Shown here one piece after another: positions 53,473-62,479 of a DNA stretch of 64,000 bases. The position numbers and the translations under genes are program-made. Within the stretch, counting starts at the first letter, position 1, and each line of letters begins with the position of its first letter. Under the pieces are notes generated by a model, which made no database searches, was not told where the DNA came from, and was given only the letters and a program-made list of their open reading frames with translations. The DNA is from Bacillus salipaludis (lineage in GTDB: Bacteria; Bacillota; Bacilli; Bacillales_B; DSM-18226): positions 164,756 to 228,755 of the forward strand of contig NZ_SMYO01000011.1 in NCBI RefSeq assembly GCF_004358205.1. The letters run 5' to 3'.

Positions 53473-53598
53473 TTATTTTAACTGATGTTTATCTTGAAGA
53501 AAATTCATGACTGCATGCACAATCTCAATTGATTGGAAAGACATGAGGGAAAGTGCACTTAAAGAAAAGAATCCTACAATTAATAGTCGTACCCACAT
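53473..53598 (-). CDS. Small single-pass membrane peptide
   Basis: 41 residues: MWVRLLIVGFFSLSALSLMS then FQSIEIVHAVMNFLQDKHQL. One N-terminal membrane helix. A very strong AAAAAGGAGGGG lies well spaced before the ATG at 53598. It sits just upstream of the two-component genes on the same strand (36 bp), so it could be a co-transcribed signal modulator. The family is not recognised. Confidence 0.6.
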   Translation of the reverse strand: MWVRLLIVGFFSLSALSLMSFQSIEIVHAVMNFLQDKHQLK

Positions 53599-53777
53599 GT
53601 TACACCCCTCCTTTTTAATCGAATTAACGAATGAATGATCAATGGCAGGAATGGTCAATAGTCAATACGCTTATAAATGGAACATCTATTCCTATCATAC
53701 CTTTAGAAATTTAAAGCATAATGAAAGGAAAATGAGAATTTGCTAATAAAATAATCATTCCCTCTATAAATAACAGA

Positions 53778-53803
53778 AAAACACATGCCTTTATAGCATG
53801 TGC
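53778..53803 (-). terminator. Terminator after the 27-residue ORF
   Basis: CACATGC pairs with GCATGTG; on the minus strand it is followed by TTTTTCTG. Confidence 0.65.
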
Positions 53804-53834
53804 AATAGTGGGAACTCTCATTTTGGTTAAGCGG

Positions 53835-53918
53835 CTACTTAGCAGCATAACTAACCGCCAAAGCAAGAATGATATAAATTGTACCGATCAAATTGTTATG
53901 TCCCCGATTCTTATCCAT
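53835..53918 (-). CDS. Very small hydrophobic ORF
   Basis: 27 residues, MDKNRGHNNLIGTIYIILAL then AVSYAAK. A single hydrophobic helix with a polar head. The ribosome binding site is weak (GATGAA), but the ORF is followed by a clear terminator, and it is the only content of this 378-bp gap apart from that. It may be a spore- or membrane-associated micropeptide. Confidence 0.35.
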   Translation of the reverse strand: MDKNRGHNNLIGTIYIILALAVSYAAK

Positions 53919-53976
53919 ACAAGTTCATCATAAAGCAGCAAATAGAAGGTTTGATGAAAAAAACATTAAGATTAGA

Positions 53977-55056
53977 TTAGAAAAGAGGCTCCATCGCTTT
54001 CTTTCCTTTGAAGGTGAGAGTATCAAGATGAGTGATGATCCGATCCGCTGCTTCGTCCGGATTTTCAGCGGGAATATCGATAAAATCGCCTTCATATTCA
54101 TAACGCTTATGGTCATACCTTGGATCATAATAATGTTCCAATAAAGCTTGAATTAATTTGGGATAATCATGGTTTTTTAAAGCATCAATAAGTCCATTTT
54201 TAGTATCTGCATTCGTCACACGACGCAGTACTTTATCAAGACCTTCTTGAATCTTTTCATCGTACCATGGTTCATCCTTATACGGAGTAACATATTCGTC
54301 GATCAAGAGATTTATCCTCTGTTCGATTGGAGAATGAATATAAAAATTGATACCTTGACGTTTTTTCTCCATTAATTCTTCGGGTTGTACCGCTTTTCCA
54401 ATTCGTTTGCTTTCGGCCTCAATTAAGAAATACGAAGACCCTTTTATTTCCTTTAGCCCTTTATAAAGCAACGAATCGAATGTTTTTTGATTATGCCCAT
54501 CACTAAGTCCAATCGTTCCAAAAATGGAACCGCGATGCCCCGCCATTTCTTCAAGGTCAAGGACAGGATAACCTTTCCTGTTTAAATTTTTTAGAATGAC
54601 GGTTTTACCGACTCCGGTTAATCCATGTAAAACAACTGCTTTTTCAGGAAACATCGTTGGGATTTGACTGAGAATAAATTGGCGAAATGCTTTATAGCCA
54701 CCGACTAATCGCCAAGAGTAAATTCCTGAAAACTCCAAAAAAGTGACAACAGCATTGCTGCGCATTCCACCCCGCCAGCAGTTAATGATTAATTCATCAC
54801 CGTTCGAAGCTAAATCTTTTATTTTGTGAAGCATTTCAGGAATCTTTGGAGAAACGAATTCCATTGCTCTCCATTTTGCGACTGCCTGTCCTTCTTGCTT
54901 ATAAACAGTACCGATAACAGCCCGCTCTTCATCAGTAAATAACGGGACATTAATCGCTCCTGGAATAGCACCATCCTTAAATTCAATTGGTGAGCGGACA
55001 TCAATGATGACAGGATTTTTTAATTTAGAAAAGTCTTCAGCATGAATTTCCTTCAT
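53977..55056 (-). CDS. mnmH: tRNA 2-selenouridine synthase MnmH (SelU)
   Basis: 359 residues. The N-terminal rhodanese domain (1-125) has the catalytic C93 in INCWRGGMRSNA and VIIDVRSPIEFKDG. The C-terminal P-loop domain has GLTGVGKTVIL. The enzyme replaces sulfur with selenium at the wobble 2-thiouridine of tRNA Lys, Glu and Gln, using selenophosphate from SelD. Its presence shows that the organism uses selenium, in line with the selenocysteine formate dehydrogenase in the same window. AAAGGAGTGG precedes the ATG at 55056. Confidence 0.92.
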   Translation of the reverse strand: MKEIHAEDFSKLKNPVIIDVRSPIEFKDGAIPGAINVPLFTDEERAVIGTVYKQEGQAVAKWRAMEFVSPKIPEMLHKIKDLASNGDELIINCWRGGMRSNAVVTFLEFSGIYSWRLVGGYKAFRQFILSQIPTMFPEKAVVLHGLTGVGKTVILKNLNRKGYPVLDLEEMAGHRGSIFGTIGLSDGHNQKTFDSLLYKGLKEIKGSSYFLIEAESKRIGKAVQPEELMEKKRQGINFYIHSPIEQRINLLIDEYVTPYKDEPWYDEKIQEGLDKVLRRVTNADTKNGLIDALKNHDYPKLIQALLEHYYDPRYDHKRYEYEGDFIDIPAENPDEAADRIITHLDTLTFKGKKAMEPLF

Positions 55057-55101
55057 TTATTTCCACTCCTTTATTTTAAATTCTATTTGAAAAACACACG
55101 G

Positions 55102-55134
55102 TAAAAAAAACAAACTTCCAGGTCTGGAAGTTTT
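55102..55134 (-). terminator. Terminator-like hairpin upstream of mnmH
   Basis: AAACTTCCAG and CTGGAAGTTT are perfect inverted 10-mers around GT; on the minus strand a long T run (TTTGTTTTTTTT) follows. It may end trp transcription or attenuate mnmH. Confidence 0.7.
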
Positions 55135-55237
55135 CGGGCGCATAGCCTTGCTGTTAAATAATTCGGATACCTACTTATTATATATAATTCATATAACACA
55201 ATCAAGATAACGGTAATTACTGTTATTTTCTCACAAG

Positions 55238-55266
55238 AAAAGTCTACTCCGTAGAGCAGACTTTTT
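55238..55266 (-). terminator. Hairpin directly after trpA
   Basis: AAAGTCTACTC, loop CGTA, GAGCAGACTTT (one mismatch). It lies 3 bp beyond the trpA stop; T runs on both strands. Confidence 0.7.
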
Positions 55267-55268
55267 GA

Positions 55269-56051
55269 CTAGATTTTAGATTCAAGTTTTAATACGGACA
55301 TAAGCGTTTCTAATTCTGCCAAGTTGTTTTGATTTAACAAATCAACAATTTTACTACCGACAATCACTCCATCGCAGTATGGAGTAATTTCTTTTATTTG
55401 CGTTTCATTTGATATTCCAAATCCAGCTAGAACAGGGATTGGACTGTTTTCCTTGATCGTGTGTAAGAACTGATTCAAATCTTGATTGTACTCATTTCTT
55501 GTTCCGGTTATTCCCTTTACCGTTACGGCATATAGGAAGCCATTGCCCTTTGATGAAATGGCCTTTATACGGTCAATTGGAGTGGTTAACGTAACAAGCC
55601 GAATCAGCTCAATTTTAGCGTCCTCTAAATAGGGCGTAATGATTTCTTCTTCCTCTACAGGTAAATCAGGAATAATACATCCGTCCACCCCCGCCACTTT
55701 TACATCCTCTACAAACTTAGCTATTCCGTATGCGTAGATTGGATTTAAGTAGGTCATCATAACAATAGGGACTGAAATCTGTGCTCTTGCTTTAGCAATC
55801 TCTGCAATGATCCCCTTTAATGTCGTACCATTTGCTAGCGCTCTAATCCCCGCCTGCTGTATCGTGGGACCATCTGCAACAGGATCGGAAAAAGGAACTC
55901 CTACTTCAATTGCCGTAGCACCCAATTTTTCTAGGGTAATAAGGCGGTCACAAAGGACCTCCAGGCCGCCGTCCCCTGCCATTATATAAGGAACAAACGC
56001 TTTCCTTTTCTGCTTGTTTAATTCATTAAATGTTTGTGTAATTCGATTCAT
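55269..56051 (-). CDS. trpA: Tryptophan synthase alpha chain
   Basis: 260 residues, TIM barrel. The active-site residues are in [20 protein letters not shown] (catalytic Glu) and [15 protein letters not shown] (catalytic Asp); the phosphate site is [13 protein letters not shown] with GVIVGSKIV. It cleaves indole-glycerol phosphate and channels indole to TrpB. It overlaps trpB by 4 bp (ATGA) and is the last gene of trpEGDCFBA. Confidence 0.96.
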   Translation of the reverse strand: MNRITQTFNELNKQKRKAFVPYIMAGDGGLEVLCDRLITLEKLGATAIEVGVPFSDPVADGPTIQQAGIRALANGTTLKGIIAEIAKARAQISVPIVMMTYLNPIYAYGIAKFVEDVKVAGVDGCIIPDLPVEEEEIITPYLEDAKIELIRLVTLTTPIDRIKAISSKGNGFLYAVTVKGITGTRNEYNQDLNQFLHTIKENSPIPVLAGFGISNETQIKEITPYCDGVIVGSKIVDLLNQNNLAELETLMSVLKLESKI

Positions 56052-57253
56052 TTTTCCCTTCCCCCTTTTAACCTTACTCTGACAGCATCAACATCCTTAT
56101 CCCCACGCCCTGACAAGCAAACAACCAGATGTTCTGATTCTTTCATTTCAGCAGCAAGTTTAACTGAAAATGCAACTGCATGAGAGCTTTCTAATGCAGG
56201 GATAATTCCCTCTAGTTTTGATAAAAGCTGGAATGCATCAAGGGCCTCTTGGTCGGTAATCGAGTTGTAAATTGCACGGCCGCTTTCATGTAAATAGCTA
56301 TGTTCCGGCCCAATTCCAGGATAGTCAAGACCTGCAGAAATCGAGTGAGCTTCGATAATTTGTCCGTCATCATCCTGTAATAGATACATAAGTGCACCAT
56401 GTAATACGCCGGGACTTCCGCTTGTTAATGAAGCAGCATGAAAACCGGTTTCAATCCCCTGACCTGCGGCTTCAACTCCATACAATTTAACTTCTTCATT
56501 TCCAATAAATGGATAAAACATTCCCATGGCATTGCTTCCACCTCCAATACAGGCAACCACTGCCTCCGGAAGTTTACCTTCTTTTTCAAAAAATTGCTGT
56601 TTCGTTTCCTTTCCAATCACGCTTTGAAAATCACGAACAATCATCGGGAACGGGTGCGGACCTGATACAGAGCCTAACAGATAGTGAGTATCGTCAACAT
56701 TCGCCACCCAGTAGCGAAGCGCCTCATTTACCGCATCCTTTAAGGTTGAACTTCCAGTCGTCACACTGACTACCTTTGCACCCAGTAATTCCATACGATA
56801 TACATTTAGTGCCTGGCGTTTGATATCCTCCGCTCCCATAAAAATAATACAATCAAGATTTAGCAGTGCACATACCGTTGCCGTCGCTACTCCATGCTGG
56901 CCGGCACCTGTTTCCGCAACAATTTTTCGTTTGCCCATTCGAACTGCTAAAAGAGCCTGGCCAATCGCATTGTTAATTTTGTGGGCTCCTGTATGATTTA
57001 AATCTTCTCTTTTTAGATAGATTTTTGCACCGCCAGCATATTTCGTTAGACTTTCAGCAAAATAGAGCGGTGTCTCCCTGCCGACATAATCCTTTAAAAG
57101 CTGATTAATCTCTTCCTGAAAAGATGGATCCCCTTTTGCAATTTTATAGGCTTCTTCTAGTTCCGTAACAGCCTTCATTAGTGTTTCCGGGACAAATCTT
57201 CCGCCAAAAATGCCGAAGTGTCCTTTTTCGTTTGGTAATGTATAACTTGTCAT
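56048..57253 (-). CDS. trpB: Tryptophan synthase beta chain
   Basis: 401 residues. The PLP lysine is in [13 protein letters not shown]; the catalytic Glu and phosphate loop follow ([27 protein letters not shown]), and the C-terminus has [10 protein letters not shown]. It condenses indole with serine to tryptophan, in an alpha2beta2 complex with TrpA. It overlaps trpF and trpA by 4 bp each, so translation is coupled. Confidence 0.97.
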   Translation of the reverse strand: MTSYTLPNEKGHFGIFGGRFVPETLMKAVTELEEAYKIAKGDPSFQEEINQLLKDYVGRETPLYFAESLTKYAGGAKIYLKREDLNHTGAHKINNAIGQALLAVRMGKRKIVAETGAGQHGVATATVCALLNLDCIIFMGAEDIKRQALNVYRMELLGAKVVSVTTGSSTLKDAVNEALRYWVANVDDTHYLLGSVSGPHPFPMIVRDFQSVIGKETKQQFFEKEGKLPEAVVACIGGGSNAMGMFYPFIGNEEVKLYGVEAAGQGIETGFHAASLTSGSPGVLHGALMYLLQDDDGQIIEAHSISAGLDYPGIGPEHSYLHESGRAIYNSITDQEALDAFQLLSKLEGIIPALESSHAVAFSVKLAAEMKESEHLVVCLSGRGDKDVDAVRVRLKGGREK

Positions 57254-57876
57254 ACTATTGTCCTCCTCGTAAGGCTTCCCTTTGCCTTTTCAATAAATAG
57301 TTTAATTTTTTGAAGATCTTTCTTTCCGTCTGTTTCGACTCCGCTTGAAACATCAACCATATCAGGCTGGATGGTTTGGATTGCTTCCTCCACATTCTCC
57401 TGATGCAATCCACCGGCTAAAATAATTTTCTTTTCCTTAAGAATATCAAGATTAATGTTTTTCCAATTAAAAGCTATTCCATTTCCCCCCCGGTACTTTC
57501 CTTTTGGTCCATCAAGCAGGAGGTATTCACACGGATAATTTTTAATCTCCTCGAGGGTTTCGTCCGTTTCAATACTTGCGGCCTTTATTACCGGTAATGT
57601 CAATCTTTCACTTAACGATGCTGCTTCATCACCGTGTAATTGGATATGTGTTAATCCAGTGAAGTTAGCAATCTTCTCTATTCCTTCCAAGGTTTCATTG
57701 ACAAACACTCCGACCTTCATAACTTCAGAAGGCAGTTTTTCAATGATGTCCTTTGCCTTCTCAAGTTCTACTTTTCGTTTACTCTCTGCAAAAACGAAGC
57801 CAATTGCATCTGCACCATAGGCTACAGCAGCTAGTGCAGTGTCAGCGTCACGAATTCCGCATATTTTCACCTTCAT
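57250..57876 (-). CDS. trpF: Phosphoribosylanthranilate isomerase
   Basis: 208 residues, TIM barrel. The catalytic Cys is in [10 protein letters not shown] at the start, the catalytic Asp in [16 protein letters not shown], and the phosphate loops are [11 protein letters not shown] and [14 protein letters not shown]. It performs the Amadori rearrangement that makes CdRP. It overlaps trpC and trpB by 4 bp. Confidence 0.95.
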   Translation of the reverse strand: MKVKICGIRDADTALAAVAYGADAIGFVFAESKRKVELEKAKDIIEKLPSEVMKVGVFVNETLEGIEKIANFTGLTHIQLHGDEAASLSERLTLPVIKAASIETDETLEEIKNYPCEYLLLDGPKGKYRGGNGIAFNWKNINLDILKEKKIILAGGLHQENVEEAIQTIQPDMVDVSSGVETDGKKDLQKIKLFIEKAKGSLTRRTIV

Positions 57877-58664
57877 TGCTCCACACCTCGTGCAAGAGGA
57901 AGACGAAAATTAACCAATGATTGATTTACATCTGTGCTGACCATTAATGCTTCCCCGACTAGAATACCGTTCGCACCTGCTTTTCTAACTCTAACAACAT
58001 CTTCGATTGAATGGATGCCGCTTTCACTGATAAGGAACGCTCCACTTTCTTTAACGAGTGCTGCCAAGTTTTCTGTTACTTCAAGAGACACATTAAAAGT
58101 CTTTAAATCCCTATTATTAACTCCAATAAGTTTTACACCTAATTTTAGGGCGGTTTGCAACTCCTCCAGGTTATGGACTTCTACTAAGATTTCTAATCCG
58201 AGGCTTGTTGCATATTGATGAAGTTGCATTAGTTTGTTCTCATCCAGTGCAGCAACAATTAATAAAATGATGTCAGCCCCATTTGCGGCAGCATGATCAA
58301 TTTGAACTGGATCAATCATGAAATCCTTACAAAGGATCGGCAGTTCTACTGCTTCCCTTACTGATTTCAAGTCCGAAAAGGCACCTTGAAAGAAAGTTTG
58401 ATCGGTTAAAACCGAGATGGCAGAGGCGCCGGAACGTTCGTATTGCCTCGCCTGTTCTGCTGGAGTAAGTGCTTGGTTGATGATGCCTTTTGACGGTGAA
58501 GCACGTTTAAATTCTGCTATAATTGAAATTTCCTCCGCCTTCTCTAGCTTACGAATGAAAGATTTTCTATCCTCTAAAAAGGGAGGAAGGTTTGGTCTCG
58601 ACTCTTGAAGAATCGGAAGCTCCTGTTTTTTTTGTTCAATAATCCGGTCTAATATCGTTCCCAT
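57873..58664 (-). CDS. trpC: Indole-3-glycerol phosphate synthase
   Basis: 263 residues, TIM barrel. The N-terminal helix (ILDRIIEQKKQELP) is followed by IIAEFKRASPSKG, a family signature, ILCKDFMIDPVQI and LIGVNNRDLKTF, then SESGIHS and GILVGEALM. It closes the indole ring of indole-3-glycerol phosphate. It starts immediately after the trpD stop, without overlap, and overlaps trpF by 4 bp. Confidence 0.96.
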   Translation of the reverse strand: MGTILDRIIEQKKQELPILQESRPNLPPFLEDRKSFIRKLEKAEEISIIAEFKRASPSKGIINQALTPAEQARQYERSGASAISVLTDQTFFQGAFSDLKSVREAVELPILCKDFMIDPVQIDHAAANGADIILLIVAALDENKLMQLHQYATSLGLEILVEVHNLEELQTALKLGVKLIGVNNRDLKTFNVSLEVTENLAALVKESGAFLISESGIHSIEDVVRVRKAGANGILVGEALMVSTDVNQSLVNFRLPLARGVEQ

Positions 58665-59690
58665 TTAGATTGCCTCCCTCTGCCCTGTTGCAGTTTTCTC
58701 AATTAATTGTTGAAGTTTCTCGTAAGCGGCGCCTGAATCTATTACCTCTCTAGCTTGATTGATGCCGTCCTGAATGGAGACAGCCTTTCCAGTTGTATAG
58801 ATTCCAAGGCCAGCGTTCAATAATACTGTATCCCGGTAAGCCCCTTTTTCCCCTTTTAGTACTCGCACTAAGATTTCGGCATTTTCCCTCGAGTCTCCGC
58901 CCTTTATCTCGCTGTTATCATAATGTGGAAGCCCAACTTCCTCTGGTGAAAAAGTAAATTTTGTGATCTTGCCATTTTCTAAAATACTTAAATGATTTTC
59001 GCCCTGTAAGGATGCTTCGTCCATATACCCGGCACCATTTAAGACAATTGCCCGCTTCCGGCCCAGTTTGTGCAGCACTTCCGCAAACACCGGCAGCAAG
59101 TCGCGTCGGTAAACCCCTAATAATTGAAAATCTAAATCAATCGGATTGGTTAGTGGTCCAATAAAGTTAAACACCGTTGGAATTCTTAACTGCTTACGAA
59201 CCAGCCCAATTTTTTTAAGTTTTGGATGGACATTTGGGGCAAACAAAAAAGCAATGCCCACCTCATCTATCACTTCTTCGATTCGTTCTGGTGCTAAATC
59301 TAAATTGATTCCGAGCTTCTCCAGAACATCCGCACTTCCTGTTTTGCTAGAAATACTTCTATTTCCATGCTTGGCAACCGGTATTCCCGCTCCGGCAATT
59401 ACAAAAGCAGAGGTGGTACTAACATTAAAACTTGATGATCCGTCGCCTCCTGTCCCACAATTATCCAGAACATTCGGAAACTTCTTTTTAAAGCTTAGGG
59501 TATTTTCCTTCAATGCCCTTACAATACCGGTGATTTCTTCCACTGTTTCTCCTTTTGACTTTAACCCCATTAAAAAGGCGGCAATCTCACTTTCTGATAC
59601 TTCCTCACAGAGGATATTGTCAATTGCTTCTTTCATTTCGTTTTCAGTGAACGATTTTTTTTCAGCTAATTGGAGTAAATAATTTTTCAT
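58665..59690 (-). CDS. trpD: Anthranilate phosphoribosyltransferase
   Basis: 341 residues. The PRPP-binding signature DNCGTGGDGSSSFNVSTT lies near residue 77, with KHGNRSISSKTGSADVLE and VRKQLRIPTVFNFIGPLTNP after it. It joins anthranilate with PRPP. Its start lies 29 bp inside trpG, indicating tight coupling. Confidence 0.96.
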   Translation of the reverse strand: MKNYLLQLAEKKSFTENEMKEAIDNILCEEVSESEIAAFLMGLKSKGETVEEITGIVRALKENTLSFKKKFPNVLDNCGTGGDGSSSFNVSTTSAFVIAGAGIPVAKHGNRSISSKTGSADVLEKLGINLDLAPERIEEVIDEVGIAFLFAPNVHPKLKKIGLVRKQLRIPTVFNFIGPLTNPIDLDFQLLGVYRRDLLPVFAEVLHKLGRKRAIVLNGAGYMDEASLQGENHLSILENGKITKFTFSPEEVGLPHYDNSEIKGGDSRENAEILVRVLKGEKGAYRDTVLLNAGLGIYTTGKAVSIQDGINQAREVIDSGAAYEKLQQLIEKTATGQREAI

Positions 59691-60273
59691 TACGATTCAT
59701 CCTTTCTATGTCATTTAAGAAATTTTTAAGGATTCCTTTTCCAGTTGGTGTCCCAATTGATTCAGGGTGGAACTGAAGCCCATACACCGGATAGTGCCTG
59801 TGCTTAATCGCCATTATCTCTTGGTCATCCATCGAAATTGCAACCGATTCAAATTCTTCTGGAAGACTATTTTTTTCAATCACTAACGAGTGATAGCGCA
59901 TCACCTCTAATGGGGATGATAAGTATTCAAATAGCCCACAGCTGCTATGTGTGATAAAAGACGTTTTCCCATGCTTAATTGAATCAGCCCGTGTAATATT
60001 TGCCCCAAAAGCATAACCAATCGCCTGATGTCCAAGGCAAATACCTAAAATAGGAACCTTTTGATAAAACTCCTTAATTACTTCGATGCAAATCCCGGCA
60101 TCCTCCGGTCTGCCAGGCCCGGGTGAAAGAATAATGGCTTTAGGATTTAACTCCTTCAGCTGCTCTATTGTAAGTTGATTATTACGAATGACAGTTGCTT
60201 TTTCCCCCAATTCACCAAGATATTGGTAAAGGTTAAATGTAAAAGAATCAAAATTATCGATTAGTACAATCAT
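59662..60273 (-). CDS. trpG: Anthranilate synthase glutaminase component
   Basis: 203 residues, class-I glutamine amidotransferase. The triad is C79 (GICLGHQAIG) and the His and Glu of QFHPESIGT; the oxyanion loop is SPGPGRPEDAG. It supplies ammonia to TrpE and could also serve PabB. Unlike B. subtilis, where the glutaminase gene lies in the folate operon, it is inside trp here. It overlaps trpE by 4 bp and trpD by 29 bp. Confidence 0.95.
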   Translation of the reverse strand: MIVLIDNFDSFTFNLYQYLGELGEKATVIRNNQLTIEQLKELNPKAIILSPGPGRPEDAGICIEVIKEFYQKVPILGICLGHQAIGYAFGANITRADSIKHGKTSFITHSSCGLFEYLSSPLEVMRYHSLVIEKNSLPEEFESVAISMDDQEIMAIKHRHYPVYGLQFHPESIGTPTGKGILKNFLNDIERMNRNEKLFTPIS

Positions 60274-61658
60274 TTTTCACCCTCCAAAAATGATTTCAAT
60301 TTATTTACAGTCTCCTCGTATTCGGACTCAGGATTAGAGTCGTGAACGATGCCTGCGCCGGCCTGAATATAGGCATTTCCCTCTTTCAAAATCATCGTCC
60401 TAATTGCTAAGGCAAAATCCATATTACCGTTTGCGGAAAGATATCCGATCGCTCCGGAATAAAGACCGCGCTTCGATTCTTCTAAGGAATTTATGATTTC
60501 CATTGCTCTAATTTTGGGTGCCCCTGAAACTGTTCCAGCCGGCAGGCATGCTGCCAATGCATCAAGAGCTTCGTTTTGGGAAGTTAATTGTCCACTGATT
60601 TCTGAAACCAAATGGATGACATGGCGAAATTTTTCAACAGCCATATATTTATCAACTGTAACAGTTCCAAATTCGCAAACCCTGCCAAGATCATTTCTTC
60701 CAAGATCGACAAGCATTTTATGTTCAGCTAATTCTTTTTCATCTGCCAACAGTTCTTTTTCAATTAATTGATCATCTTCAGGACTTGTTCCTCTTCTTTT
60801 TGTCCCGGCAATCGGATTTGCGATCACCTGTTTTCCTCTAACCTTAATCAAACTTTCCGGCGAAGAACCAATGACCGTGTATGGTTCAAAATCAATATAA
60901 AACATATAAGGAGTCGGATTATTCGCACGATGTTTACGGTATACGGATAATGGCGTTCCCTGAAATGCTGACTTCATCCGCCTTGAAAGGACAACCTGAA
61001 AAATATCTCCGGCAAGGATATGTTCCTTTGCCTTTTTCACATTATTGATAAAAGTCTCCTTCGTTGTCTCTGACTCATAACCGTTAAACTGGCAGGGTTC
61101 CTCTTCAAGAAAATAATCAGGTTGTTTTAACTCTTCAACTCTTTCCATAATTCTTTTTTCAATTTGAACCGGATCAGATTCCTCTAAAATCGGCAAGCCG
61201 CAAACCGTTACTTTTTCCTGAAGGTGATCAAAGACAATTAATTCTTCGTAAAACATCAAATGGACATCAGGCATATTTAAGCTATTTTCTAAGCTTGGGC
61301 CAATATCTTCATACTGCCGGACGATATCATAGCCAACATACCCGACAGCCCCCCCGATAAATGGAAAAGGAGTATCATTCATTTCCATTTTTGGGAGCAG
61401 TCTTTTTAAAATCTCTAAGGGATTTCCTTGAAGGATTGTTTCTTCGCCATTGCGTTTTATTAATTGAGCTTGATTACCTGTTGCAATTAATTCCAGTGCA
61501 GGATCCGCTCCAATAAAGGAATAACGTCCGGAGTCATTATATTTATGGGAACTCTCTAATAAAAATTTCTTTCTGCCGCTTATTTTTTTTAATATAGAGA
61601 TCGGTGTCAGGGTGTCTCCTTTTAGTTCCTGAACCAAAAAGTTACTTTTTGTTTTCAT
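60270..61658 (-). CDS. trpE: Anthranilate synthase component I
   Basis: 462 residues. The N-terminal region has the tryptophan feedback site (LLESSHKYNDSGRYSFIG). The chorismate-binding domain has IVLSRR-like QVVLSRRMKSAF, PIAGTKRRGTSPEDD, LVDLGRNDLGRV and PAGTVSGAPKIRAMEII. It makes anthranilate from chorismate and ammonia from TrpG. It is the first gene of the operon, controlled by two T-boxes upstream. GAAAGGAGCG precedes the ATG. Confidence 0.96.
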   Translation of the reverse strand: MKTKSNFLVQELKGDTLTPISILKKISGRKKFLLESSHKYNDSGRYSFIGADPALELIATGNQAQLIKRNGEETILQGNPLEILKRLLPKMEMNDTPFPFIGGAVGYVGYDIVRQYEDIGPSLENSLNMPDVHLMFYEELIVFDHLQEKVTVCGLPILEESDPVQIEKRIMERVEELKQPDYFLEEEPCQFNGYESETTKETFINNVKKAKEHILAGDIFQVVLSRRMKSAFQGTPLSVYRKHRANNPTPYMFYIDFEPYTVIGSSPESLIKVRGKQVIANPIAGTKRRGTSPEDDQLIEKELLADEKELAEHKMLVDLGRNDLGRVCEFGTVTVDKYMAVEKFRHVIHLVSEISGQLTSQNEALDALAACLPAGTVSGAPKIRAMEIINSLEESKRGLYSGAIGYLSANGNMDFALAIRTMILKEGNAYIQAGAGIVHDSNPESEYEETVNKLKSFLEGEK

Positions 61659-61683
61659 TCCATTGCGCTCCTTTCAAAATAAA

Positions 61684-62005
61684 AAAAAATCGCCCTCTAT
61701 GGATGCATTTTAAAATTTCATGCATCCATAGAGGGCGATTCTTAAACCGCGGTGCCACCTCCGTTTGAAACAGGTTCACAACCTGTCTCCTCTTTCAGAT
61801 ACAGGACATATTCGTCCGATATCCTATCCTTATAACGGTGGAACTCCGTGCAGTCCTACTGATCTAAGAAAGCATTTTCGCTTCCAGCGTTCAAACTGCA
61901 TCTCGCAAGTCCATTCCACAAATTTCCTCTTACCGGGCTCTCACCCTCCCCGGCTCTCTGGAAAGAATCAAAAATGTGTACTCCTCTTGCTTAACGATTT
62001 TCAAT
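61684..62005 (-). promoter_or_regulatory. Tryptophan T-box riboswitch, proximal to trpE
   Basis: On the minus strand the specifier region reads GGAATGGACTTGCGAG, with TGG (Trp) at 61911-61913. The T-box sequence is AGGTGGCACCGCGGT at about 61743-61757, then a very strong terminator stem ATCGCCCTCTATGGATGCAT with its complement and a run of T (61684-61738). Uncharged tRNA-Trp would favour antitermination. Confidence 0.92.
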
Positions 62006-62014
62006 ATTAATTTT

Positions 62015-62305
62015 TTCAAAACAAAAAGGGCCCCCCATCCAAAAAGGACGAGAGACCCGTGGTGCCACCTTCATTAGCTAAAAAATTAGCTCACTTTACC
62101 GATATCGAAGCAGGTTGAAAACTGCTTGAATATCTGTCTCATGTAACGATGAGATTTCCGCCAAAGCCTACTACGCCATTTTGGGGTTCGGTTTGGGGCT
62201 CAGAAGTCCATTCACCATTACGTATTCACTGATTCGCACCATCCATCAGCTCTCTAAAGAATCCGTAAAAGTTACTACTCTTCATCAATGCCGTATCAAT
62301 CTTTA
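62015..62305 (-). promoter_or_regulatory. Tryptophan T-box riboswitch, distal (first transcribed)
   Basis: On the minus strand: GAGAGCTGATGGATGGTGCGA (stem I), specifier GAATGGACTTCTGAG with TGG at 62208-62210, T-box AAGGTGGCACCACGG near 62058-62072, and a terminator stem GGGTCTC...GGGGGGCCC followed by TTTTTG near 62023-62030. Together with the proximal element it forms a tandem, giving two sequential checks on tRNA-Trp charging. Confidence 0.92.
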
Positions 62306-62479
62306 TTAATTGTTTTTAATGATAATCACTTTCCAACCGTTTGTCAACCATCAATTTTGGAATTTTCGAAATTGAATCGCTGGTCTAATTCCATTTAAAG
62401 GATTTTGGGTCCCTAATTATTTTGGGTCAAATAAGCCAATATTAACAGTAGCACATTATGAAGGCGGGATAGAAGGGTA

